A stretch of DNA of 7,273 bases from assembly GCA_025455595.1 (NCBI GenBank), contig JALOMD010000278.1, positions 1-7,273 on the forward strand, read 5' to 3'. Below the pieces are notes generated by a model that had not been told where the DNA came from, made no database searches, and saw only the letters and a program-made list of their open reading frames with translations. Shown here piece after piece: positions 1-5,569 of the stretch. The translations under genes were made by a program, and so were the position numbers. Within the stretch, counting starts at the first letter, position 1. Each line of letters begins with the position of its first letter. Origin of the DNA: Cytophagales bacterium (GTDB lineage: Bacteria; Bacteroidota; Bacteroidia; Cytophagales; 172606-1).

Positions 1-900
1 ATCGTTCTATTTGTTGGATATGTGTTTATTTGTTGTACATCCGAGAAGAAAAATGATACCAAGGAAAACGATACTCTTTCAAGCAAATTCAACTGGCGCG
101 ACTCGGTCTTAATAGTCACTTTAGAAAGAGATACATCTCATTTCCAAACGGAACCTAATCCGAAAGAAGATTCGCTCAGGCGGCTTGTTGCGTTAAAGGC
201 ACAACAAGACAGTGTCAGACGCATCCTTTTCTATGAAAAGCTATCCAATTACGCAATCCGTCAAAACAGGTTCGAGCTTGACACTATTTTTGAGAATGAA
301 CCGTCAGGAGTCGCCTTCAAGCGACTTCGGTTTGTCAAAGGCCAACGGCATGTAGTCGCTCACATACAGGACAAATACTATGATTTTCCGATATTGCTGC
401 TCAAGCAGCAAGCAAACCGATGGAAATTACAGTATGTGTTTGAAGGGTCTTCGATTCTGACTGATTCCGTGGCGGTCGAAGACTTGAATTTCGACGGAAT
501 AAAAGACATATCTATTCGATGGCATTATAGTGCAGGCAGATGCAATTGTTTGACAGACTGCTATACTGTATATCTGTACAATGTTACAGAAAAACAGCTT
601 GTCAAGGTTCCTCTAATCAGTCGTTATTTGGACGTTGCTTTTTCTAAAAGAGAGAAGGCCGTATACTTAGGCAACCATTGCAGCGGTGGTTACACAAAGT
701 ATCGTTGGCGTAACTATAAGTTAGTGCCTGTTGAGGAATATGAATTTGGAGACAAAGACAACTACTATTTCTATGACCATTCGGAACCGTGCCTTCGAAG
801 ACACTACGTGTATGCAAACAACAGGCGCATCTTGAAAGACACGACAGCAGAATGTCAATTGCCTGTTAGCTGGGAAAAAGCGGTATATCCGAATCAATAA
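1..900 (+). CDS. Uncharacterised envelope protein with a DxNxDG motif, 5' partial
   Basis: The frame is open from base 1 and ends at TAA 898-900, giving 299 visible residues. A GTG at 22 could serve as a start, but the seven codons before it read as part of a hydrophobic segment (IVLFVGYVFICC), so the true start probably lies upstream. That segment followed by a polar stretch (TSEKKND) suggests a lipoprotein signal with Cys at codon 11 or 12, although the lipobox is not classical; a single membrane anchor is the alternative. At 481-507 the protein carries DLNFDGIKD, the D-x-N-x-D-G-x-x-D pattern of calcium-binding or FG-GAP/VCBS-like loops. Six cysteines in the second half (GRCNCLTDC, NHCSGG, EPCLRR, AECQ) would suit disulfides in an exported protein. 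The gene is visibly more AT-rich than those that follow, which hints at different ancestry. I do not recognise a named family, and no enzymatic motif is visible. Confidence 0.75.
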   Translation: MVLFVGYVFICCTSEKKNDTKENDTLSSKFNWRDSVLIVTLERDTSHFQTEPNPKEDSLRRLVALKAQQDSVRRILFYEKLSNYAIRQNRFELDTIFENEPSGVAFKRLRFVKGQRHVVAHIQDKYYDFPILLLKQQANRWKLQYVFEGSSILTDSVAVEDLNFDGIKDISIRWHYSAGRCNCLTDCYTVYLYNVTEKQLVKVPLISRYLDVAFSKREKAVYLGNHCSGGYTKYRWRNYKLVPVEEYEFGDKDNYYFYDHSEPCLRRHYVYANNRRILKDTTAECQLPVSWEKAVYPNQ

Positions 901-924
901 TGCTCCAAACATGCCGATGCACGG

Positions 925-951
925 CGTTTTGAGCAATTTTTGCCCAAAACG
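925..951. repeat. Intergenic palindrome, copy A
   Basis: Arms CGTTTTGAGCA and TGCCCAAAACG with an ATTTT loop form an 11-bp stem with one A-C mismatch. It starts 25 bases after the stop codon of the upstream gene and is one of six related palindromes in this window. No T-tract follows it on the + strand, so it is not a convincing intrinsic terminator. Confidence 0.8.
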
Positions 952-1010
952 GTAAGCTGCAAACGGTAAACGCCAAACGTAAAACGGTAAACGATGAACG
1001 TTAAACGTAG
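947..1010. repeat. Degenerate tandem repeat of about 14 bases
   Basis: Units begin at 947 (AAACGGTAAGCTGC), 961 (AAACGGTAAACGCC), 982 (AAACGGTAAACGATG) and 997 (AACGTTAAACGTAG), with a truncated unit at 975-981. The first unit overlaps the right arm of palindrome A. It is non-coding, and no function is evident. Confidence 0.65.
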
Positions 1011-1046
1011 CCATAACAAACAATTAACATCCCGTCGTCCAACGAA

Positions 1047-1067
1047 TTGAAAATTTCACTATCTTTG
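1047..1067 (+). promoter_or_regulatory. Probable Bacteroidota-type promoter of the helicase gene
   Basis: TATCTTTG at 1060-1067 matches the Bacteroidota -7 consensus TAnnTTTG exactly. A TTG at 1047-1049 lies only 10 bases upstream, closer than the usual spacing of about 19-21, so the -33 element is weak or absent. Transcription would start near 1073 and leave an untranslated leader of about 220 bases before the helicase start codon. Confidence 0.55.
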
Positions 1068-1073
1068 CGCAAA

Positions 1074-1294
1074 AGTTCTTAAAACCCGCCAAAAAGCAAA
1101 TAATTTAGGATTATTCCTTGAACGTTTTGGCTCCCCAACGGGTTTCATGTTTGTCCGAACCATGGTTTCGGGTGATTTTGGATGGCCACGATTCTGACTT
1201 TTGATCCCACGCCTTCCCCCTCTTCGTATCGGGCACTGAGCGGCAAAAAATCACGGAACATGGCGTTTTTTCATCCATTCATCATTCATTAATC
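1074..1294 (+). promoter_or_regulatory. Long, foldable 5' leader of the helicase gene
   Basis: Several complementary segments lie in order. AAACCCG (1082-1088) can pair with CGGGTTT (1139-1145). Nested inside, CCAAAA (1089-1094) can pair with TTTTGG (1125-1130), and AATAAT (1099-1104) with ATTATT (1110-1115). Further on are the palindrome AACCATGGTT (1158-1167) and a long-range pair GTGATTTT (1172-1179) / AAAATCAC (1247-1254). Cold-shock DEAD-box helicases such as E. coli csdA/deaD are known to have long regulatory leaders, so a similar role here is plausible by analogy. No known riboswitch class is recognised. Confidence 0.4.
1182..1292 (+). CDS. Possible 36-codon upstream ORF in the helicase leader
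   Basis: ATG at 1182 opens a 36-codon frame ending at TAA 1290-1292, only two bases before the helicase ATG at 1295 and in a different frame. The product begins MATILTFDPTPSPSSYRALS and ends FFHPFIIH. Its first half is rich in Ser, Pro and Thr, and it has no signal peptide or recognised domain. The tight spacing would allow translational coupling to the helicase. It could equally be a chance frame: the leader is short, codon bias cannot be judged over 36 codons, and no ribosome-binding signal helps in this group. Confidence 0.25.
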   Translation: MATILTFDPTPSPSSYRALSGKKSRNMAFFHPFIIH

Positions 1295-3019
1295 ATGCAG
1301 AAAATCCAATTTTCAGAACTTCCTCTGTCCGAGGAAATCCAACGTGCCGTAACCGAAATGGGCTTCGTCGAAGCCTCGCCGATACAGGCCGAGGCCATTC
1401 CGGTAGCCCTTGAAGGCCGCGACGTAATCGGCTTGGCCCAGACGGGAACGGGCAAAACCGCCGCTTTCGGCATTCCGGCCCTGGAGCAGATAGACACCAG
1501 CCAGAAACACACGCAGGTGATGATTCTTTGCCCCACCCGCGAATTGGCCGTGCAAGTGACCGAAGAACTCAAGCGCATTTCCAAATACATGAAGCTGAAG
1601 TGCGTCACCGTTTATGGCGGCGACCCCATTGACCGGCAAATCCGCGCCCTGCGCGAAGGTGCGCAAGTGGTGGTGGGCACGCCCGGCCGGGTGATTGACC
1701 ACCTCGAACGCAAGACGCTGAAGCTCGACAAGGTGCGCATCGCCATCCTTGACGAAGCCGACGAAATGCTCGACATGGGCTTCCGCGACGACATCGAAAG
1801 CATCCTGGAGCAACTGCCCGACGAACGCCAGACGCTGCTGTTCTCGGCCACGATGTCGAAGGAAATCATGCAGCTCACCAAACGCTACCAGCAAGACCCG
1901 GTGGTGGTGAAAGTGGTGCGCAACGAACTCACCGCCGAGAACATCGAGCAGTTGTTCTACGAAATCAAGGGCCGCGCCAAAATCGAAGTGATGTGCCGCC
2001 TGATTGACCTGTACCAACTGAACCAGATCATCGTGTTCTGCAACACCAAACTGCGCGTGGACGAAGTGGTGGACGAGATGATCAAACGCGGCTACGGTGC
2101 CGACGGCCTGCACGGCGACATGCGCCAGCAAGCCCGCAACCAAGTGATGGCCAAGTTCCGCTCGGGCAACGCCAACATCCTGGTGGCCACCGACGTGGCC
2201 GCCCGTGGCATTGACGTATCGGACGTGGACGCGGTGGTCAACTACGACATCCCGCTCGACCCCGAATACTACGTACACCGCATCGGCCGCACGGGCCGGG
2301 CGGGCAAGTCGGGCAAGGCGTTCACGTTTGTGGTGGGCCGCGAATACTCGCGCCTGCGCGAAATCGAAAGCTACACCAAGAAACGCATTGACCGGGGCGT
2401 AGTGCCGTCGTTTGCCGATGTGGTGGGCGTGAAAAAAGCCAAATTCATTGAAAAAGTGAGACAGACGGTTGAAGAAGGCGGCCTTGAGCTGTTTGCCGAC
2501 ATGCTGGAGCCGCTACAGCACGCCGGCCTTTCCGCCGAGCAAACCATCCAAGCGTTGATCAAGCTCAACATCGGTCTGCAAACCAGCGAATACAGTGATG
2601 CCGACCTGGCCGACAAATACGAGAAACCCAACCGCGACCGTGACAGAAGCGACCGGCGCGACGGCCGACGGAGCTTTGACCGGGAACGCGGCGGCTTTGA
2701 CCGCGACCGTGACCGGGGCGGCTACGACCGCCGCGAGTCGCGTGGTGGTGACAGGGGCGGCGAACGGCGTGGCGGCGGCGGCAAAGACATGGTGCGGCTG
2801 TTTGTGAACGTGGGTCGCATGGATCGTGTGCGTCCAAACGACATCGTGGGTGCCCTCACCGGCGAAACCGGCGTGGCGTTCGACAACATCGGCCACATTG
2901 ACATCTACGACAAGTATTCGTTCGTGGAAGTGAAAAAGCAGGACGTGAACCGTGTCATCGAAGGCATGGAAAACAACACCATCAAAGGCCGCCAAGTGCG
3001 GATGGAAGTGGCGAACTGA
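1295..3019 (+). CDS. deaD: DEAD-box ATP-dependent RNA helicase, DeaD/CsdA type
   Basis: This 574-residue cytoplasmic helicase is expected to unwind RNA duplexes using ATP in ribosome assembly, mRNA turnover or cold adaptation. The superfamily 2 motifs appear in order: Q motif (SPIQ, Gln31), Walker A AQTGTGKT (48-55), PTRELA (80-85), GG (108-109), TPGR (129-132), DEAD (153-156), SAT (184-186), IVFCNT (246-251), HGD (273-275), ATDVAARGID (298-307) and HRIGRTGRAG (328-337). A helical linker follows, then an Arg/Gly/Asp-rich low-complexity segment (about 446-497, repeats such as DRDRGGYDRR), then a compact DbpA-type RNA-binding domain (about 499-574). This order matches the DeaD/CsdA/DbpA subfamily, and all catalytic residues are intact. 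ATG 1295 is used because the protein begins directly with the Q-motif region. No Shine-Dalgarno sequence is present. The gene has its own promoter, a long leader and a terminator, so it is probably monocistronic. Confidence 0.97.
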   Translation: MQKIQFSELPLSEEIQRAVTEMGFVEASPIQAEAIPVALEGRDVIGLAQTGTGKTAAFGIPALEQIDTSQKHTQVMILCPTRELAVQVTEELKRISKYMKLKCVTVYGGDPIDRQIRALREGAQVVVGTPGRVIDHLERKTLKLDKVRIAILDEADEMLDMGFRDDIESILEQLPDERQTLLFSATMSKEIMQLTKRYQQDPVVVKVVRNELTAENIEQLFYEIKGRAKIEVMCRLIDLYQLNQIIVFCNTKLRVDEVVDEMIKRGYGADGLHGDMRQQARNQVMAKFRSGNANILVATDVAARGIDVSDVDAVVNYDIPLDPEYYVHRIGRTGRAGKSGKAFTFVVGREYSRLREIESYTKKRIDRGVVPSFADVVGVKKAKFIEKVRQTVEEGGLELFADMLEPLQHAGLSAEQTIQALIKLNIGLQTSEYSDADLADKYEKPNRDRDRSDRRDGRRSFDRERGGFDRDRDRGGYDRRESRGGDRGGERRGGGGKDMVRLFVNVGRMDRVRPNDIVGALTGETGVAFDNIGHIDIYDKYSFVEVKKQDVNRVIEGMENNTIKGRQVRMEVAN

Positions 3020-3052
3020 AGTCGCCAGTCTTTAGTGGTAAGTCGTTAGTAA

Positions 3053-3079
3053 AAAAGCCCGCTCTGAGAGCGGGCTTTT
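3053..3079 (+). terminator. Intrinsic terminator after the helicase gene
   Basis: A perfect 12-bp stem, AAAAGCCCGCTC (3053-3064) and GAGCGGGCTTTT (3068-3079), encloses a TGA loop 33 bases past the helicase stop codon. The GC-rich core and flanking A and T runs make it a convincing intrinsic terminator that could work in both directions between the two convergent genes. Confidence 0.9.
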
Positions 3080-3107
3080 GCGTTTTGGGCAAAAATCGCC
3101 CAAACGC
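3080..3107. repeat. Intergenic palindrome, copy B (left end of composite 1)
   Basis: GCGTTTTGGGC (3080-3090), loop AAAAATC and GCCCAAACGC (3098-3107) form a stem with one base missing from the right arm. It abuts the helicase terminator directly and is the left flank of the first palindrome-element-palindrome composite. Confidence 0.8.
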
Positions 3108-3118
3108 CCAAAGAGTAT

Positions 3119-3274
3119 CCGTCATTGCAAGCCGCGTAGTGAAACGGAGCGGCATGGCAATCTGCTCGTCACAGGCTCGGCTGACACGCTTCCCAAAGGC
3201 TCGCGTGGCTATCGGCAGCCTGCCCCGGCCTGTCAGGGGCAGATTGCCACGTCGCTTTGCTCCTCGCAACGACG
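3119..3274. repeat. Interspersed inverted-repeat element, CGTCATTGC type (long copy)
   Basis: The outer ends CGTCATTGC (3120-3128) and GCAACGACG (3266-3274) are inverted with one mismatch. Inner blocks GGCAATCTGC (3156-3165) and GCAGATTGCC (3239-3248) are perfectly inverted, and a central pair CTGCCCC (3220-3226) / GGGGCAG (3236-3242) adds another stem. Repeats with CGTCATTGC and GGCAATCTGC blocks are, to my knowledge, common intergenic elements in several bacterial phyla. It has no coding capacity of its own. Short open frames across it are by-products of the repeat. Confidence 0.8.
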
Positions 3275-3287
3275 TTTCAACTATAGG

Positions 3288-3314
3288 CGTTTTGGGCAAT
3301 TTTTGCCCAAAACG
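3288..3314. repeat. Intergenic palindrome, copy C (right end of composite 1)
   Basis: A perfect 11-bp stem, CGTTTTGGGCA (3288-3298) and TGCCCAAAACG (3304-3314), has an ATTTT loop. It lies 25 bases past the stop codon of the minus-strand lipoprotein gene and could fold at the end of that transcript. No T-tract follows it on the minus strand. Confidence 0.85.
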
Positions 3315-3339
3315 GATTGGCGCGAACCATGAACTCCGT

Positions 3340-5052
3340 TCATTTCCATACCGGCACTTGGTCGGCTTTCACCTTGCCGCCCAACGTTTCAAAATCCTCG
3401 CGGGTCAGGTAGTGCATTTGCGGCAAATACCAGCCCAAGAAACCGTTGTGGTTGTTTTCGTAAATCAGTTTCCGGTCGAGGTTTTTGCCTGACCACGAGG
3501 TTTTTGTCCACGGCAAATTCTCCTCGTTCGGCGCAATGGGCATGTTCCATTCCGGGGCCACGCTCATCCAGCGGAACGTGAACGACTGTGTGGGGATGTC
3601 GCCCCATTCGAGCCAAGTCACGCCGTTTTCAGGACGGGCGTTGCGCGGGCGGTCTTCGCGCCGTGAGTACACGATTACATAACGTCCGTCGGCATCGGTC
3701 ACCACCTCGTCGTCCATCACCGAAGTCATGGCGCAGCCGGGCACTTTGGCAAACGGAAAGCTGGAATCGTAGCTGGTGATAGACCAGTAGCGGCATTCGG
3801 CACGTTCCATGACCGGTTCGCCGTTGCGGGTTTTCGGATACGTGGGCAGTTTTCCGGTCAGCACGGCCACCTTGCCTTTGCCGATGGACATGCCGCGCAC
3901 CAAGTAGTTGATGTACGTGCAGCCCGTGGCGTGAACCTCGTAGTTGGCGGGCGGCGGCTGGTCTTCGCCCCGGCCCGTCACGCCGAGGTGCAGGTCGCGG
4001 ACGTACGCTTTGTGCTTGGGTTTTTCGCGGTAAAGCGCAATGGAAAGCCCCTGCGCAATGACCAGGAAAATATCGAATTGCTTGGCCCAGCCGATGGTGG
4101 CACCGTGGTATTTGGCCGGTTCGGCGGGCTTCATGTTGCGGGCGGGCATGGTCTTCTCCAATTCCCTGTAGGCATGGGCCACGTCGTAGTTGATGTAGAA
4201 CTTCTCGCCCGAAGCCAATTGATAATACAGTTTGGGCAAAGGCACGCCGCCCAGCGAGTCCTTGCCTTTGTCAATGGCGTAATAGCGTATCCACAGTTCG
4301 CCGGTGTCCCACACGCCCCGGCCGTGGCCCTTGGATTTCGGCTCGCCCCACGGCCCTTGGTACTGGATGCCGCTGCCGTACCGCACGTTGCCCTTGCCCC
4401 GGTAATGCGGAGCCTTGTGCGACGGATTGAGTTTGGTCGGGTCGCCGATGGCCATTTCAAACGTGAGTTGGTAGCTGCGTTTGGCGGCGTTGCGCTTGGC
4501 ACCCACCAAAAACGGATTGCTGTGGCCGGGCAGCGGCTCCATGTCCGCATCCACAATCCCCACTTCGCCTTTGCCCGCGTACTTGTCGTACAAATACTCG
4601 CGCGGGTCGAACGACGGGGTGATTTGCGCATCGAAAAAACGGCAGTGCGGAAACTCGCCCTCCATCATCAGGCGGCTGCCGAACGGCGCGAACACGACCG
4701 GCTGCAACAGATACGTGGCGTGCGGATCGGGAAAACTGCCGCGCAACGACCGGAAATCAATCGGTTTGTCGGGACGCACCAACCATTGTTTCTTGGGGTC
4801 AATTTCCTCGAAGCGTTGCAAATAGAAGCCTTTGAACTGTTGGGTGTTCAAGCCCTTGGGCAGCAACTCCGCCGGAATTTGCGCCGGAGCCTTGCCCGCC
4901 AGCCATTGCCTCACATGGGCCTCCAAGCGGTCGGAAATGGCTTGGGCCTCGCGGGTAACAGCGGCAAAGTCGCGGTGCGGATAGGCGGGCGGTTTGGGCA
5001 AGCACGAAACCAGCGAAACCAGCAAGAAGATGATACAACGGGCGGAACGCAT
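3340..5052 (-). CDS. Large lipoprotein of unknown function
   Basis: The gene encodes 570 residues. The N-terminus (MRSARCIIFLLVSLVSC) is a short type II signal peptide with lipobox LVSC, so Cys17 should be lipidated and the protein anchored in the envelope. The mature part is soluble, with no further membrane span. Recognisable blocks are GSRLMMEGEFPHCRFFDAQ (125-143), a proline-containing PLPGHSNPF (173-181), DSLGGVPLPKLYYQL (265-279), an aromatic ECRYWSITSYDSS (419-431) and DADGRYVIVYSRREDRP (453-469) followed by WLEWGD. I recall similar blocks in uncharacterised secreted proteins of other bacteria, but this is from memory and no function can be given. No catalytic triad or metal motif is evident. 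ATG 5052 is supported by the signal peptide beginning there. The gene stands alone, convergent with the helicase gene and flanked on both sides by composite repeats. Confidence 0.93.
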   Translation of the reverse strand: MRSARCIIFLLVSLVSCLPKPPAYPHRDFAAVTREAQAISDRLEAHVRQWLAGKAPAQIPAELLPKGLNTQQFKGFYLQRFEEIDPKKQWLVRPDKPIDFRSLRGSFPDPHATYLLQPVVFAPFGSRLMMEGEFPHCRFFDAQITPSFDPREYLYDKYAGKGEVGIVDADMEPLPGHSNPFLVGAKRNAAKRSYQLTFEMAIGDPTKLNPSHKAPHYRGKGNVRYGSGIQYQGPWGEPKSKGHGRGVWDTGELWIRYYAIDKGKDSLGGVPLPKLYYQLASGEKFYINYDVAHAYRELEKTMPARNMKPAEPAKYHGATIGWAKQFDIFLVIAQGLSIALYREKPKHKAYVRDLHLGVTGRGEDQPPPANYEVHATGCTYINYLVRGMSIGKGKVAVLTGKLPTYPKTRNGEPVMERAECRYWSITSYDSSFPFAKVPGCAMTSVMDDEVVTDADGRYVIVYSRREDRPRNARPENGVTWLEWGDIPTQSFTFRWMSVAPEWNMPIAPNEENLPWTKTSWSGKNLDRKLIYENNHNGFLGWYLPQMHYLTREDFETLGGKVKADQVPVWK

Positions 5053-5079
5053 GGCAGCGGTGTTTGCGGACTAAGTAGG

Positions 5080-5105
5080 AAGTCGTTAGCGGTCAGTGGT
5101 TAGTC
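5080..5105. repeat. AGTCGTTAG-type degenerate short repeats
   Basis: AAGTCGTTAG at 5080-5089 is repeated exactly at 3040-3049, and the surrounding sequence (GTGGTTAGTC at 5096-5105, TTTAGTGGTAAG at 3031-3042) is built from similar AGTC/TTAG units. In both places it sits between a gene end and a composite palindrome unit. Its function is unknown, and slippage-type repeats are possible. Confidence 0.45.
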
Positions 5106-5167
5106 TTCGGTGACCAAACAATCGATTCAATACTTAATAATCAGGACTTTTGCAGTTTTGTAAAAGA

Positions 5168-5196
5168 GCGTTTTAGGCAAAAATCGGCTAAAACGC
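5168..5196. repeat. Intergenic palindrome, copy D (left end of composite 2)
   Basis: GCGTTTTAGGC (5168-5178) and GGCTAAAACGC (5186-5196) form an 11-bp stem with one mismatch. It is the most diverged copy, with A in place of the first G of the GGGC block, and that change is compensated in the right arm (CTAAAACGC). It is followed almost at once by the TAA target of the inserted MITE. Confidence 0.75.
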
Positions 5197-5197
5197 C

Positions 5198-5418
5198 TAA
5201 GAGACTGTTTGAATTAATTTTTCGGAGGCGAAAAGAGCGGATTTTTGCGCGAGGCGAGCCGTTTTCGAGAGGCGTAGCCGGAGGCTACGGGTCGAGAAAA
5301 CGGCGAAGCCGCAGCCAAAAAGCCGCCTTTGCAGCCCGAAAAATTTGTCCCGACTTGTCGGGGGCGCAGCCAAAAAGCCGCCTTTGCAGCCCGAAAAATT
5401 AATTCAAACAGTCTCTAA
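5198..5418. mobile_element. MITE-like element with 25-bp TIRs and TAA target duplication
   Basis: Terminal inverted repeats 5201-5225 (beginning GAGACTGTTTGAATTAATTT) and 5391-5415 are perfect complements over 25 bases. TAA flanks both sides (5198-5200 and 5416-5418) as a target-site duplication. The 215-bp body has no transposase and is full of hairpins: GCCGTTTTC (5258-5266) / GAAAACGGC (5296-5304) enclosing CGTAGCC (5273-5279) / GGCTACG (5283-5289), and CCCGAC (5349-5354) / GTCGGG (5357-5362). Ends starting GAG with three-base TNA duplications are typical of the IS5 family, IS1031-like group, so it was probably mobilised by such a transposase in trans (inference). It interrupts composite repeat 2. 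Confidence 0.85.
5311..5400. repeat. 35-bp direct repeat inside the MITE
   Basis: Bases 5311-5345 and 5366-5400 are identical over 35 bp (beginning GCAGCCAAAAAGCCGCCTTT) with a 55-bp period. The second copy runs into the right terminal inverted repeat and the first copy contains part of that terminus, so the right end of the element appears to have been duplicated internally. The CCCGAC/GTCGGG hairpin separates the two copies. Confidence 0.9.
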
Positions 5419-5425
5419 AGGAAAT

Positions 5426-5484
5426 CCGTCATTGCAAGGCGTGGCAGGCAAGCCGGGGCAGGCTTTCGTTCCGCGCAATGACGG
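5426..5484. repeat. Interspersed inverted-repeat element, CGTCATTGC type (short copy)
   Basis: Perfect 10-bp inverted ends CCGTCATTGC (5426-5435) and GCAATGACGG (5475-5484) enclose 39 bases. It shares the 15-mer ATCCGTCATTGCAAG (5424-5438) with the long copy at 3117-3131 but lacks the GGCAATCTGC inner blocks, so it looks like a shortened derivative. Confidence 0.8.
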
Positions 5485-5498
5485 TTTAATTGAAATCC

Positions 5499-5535
5499 AA
5501 AAGCGTTTTGGGCAAAAATCGCCCAAAACGCTTTT
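5499..5535 (-). terminator. Palindrome copy E, likely terminator of the 222-residue lipoprotein gene
   Basis: AAAAGCGTTTTGGGC (5499-5513) and GCCCAAAACGCTTTT (5521-5535) form a perfect 15-bp stem 34 bases past the stop codon of the minus-strand lipoprotein gene. On that strand it ends in TTTT, so it could act as an intrinsic terminator. It is also the right end of composite repeat 2 and belongs to the window-wide palindrome family, so termination may be only one of its roles. Confidence 0.65.
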
Positions 5536-5569
5536 CTGACCTCTGACCTCCTATCTCTGAACTGAACAC

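Noticed and set aside
1123..1140. A degenerate seventh palindrome copy in the helicase leader (CGTTTTGG ... CCAACG).
   Set aside because: The right arm lacks GCCCAAAAC and the pairing is poor. The segment fits better into the leader stem 1082-1145.
1313..2278. A 321-codon open frame on the minus strand.
   Set aside because: It is antisense to the helicase core motifs, and its His/Val/Ala-rich product is a shadow of GC-biased codons.
3078..3492. Overlapping + and minus strand open frames of about 84 to 135 codons.
   Set aside because: They run through the terminator, palindromes and inverted-repeat element, so the products are translations of repeats without domain signs.
3931..5103. A 390-codon open frame on the + strand.
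   Set aside because: It lies antisense to the lipoprotein gene, whose minus-strand frame has a proper signal peptide and family-like motifs. The + frame is low-complexity, rich in Arg, Val and His, as expected from the complement of GC-rich coding DNA.
5106..5160. A promoter for the 570-residue lipoprotein gene.
   Set aside because: The minus strand has AT-rich sequence and a GATTGTTTG, but no TAnnTTTG with a spaced TTG. Its promoter could not be located.
3080..5535. A CRISPR array made of the repeated palindromes.
   Set aside because: The copies are far apart, vary in sequence, and have no uniform spacers or cas genes.
5345..5539. A 64-codon frame on the + strand.
   Set aside because: It spans the MITE end, the CGTCATTGC element and palindrome E, so it is repeat-derived.
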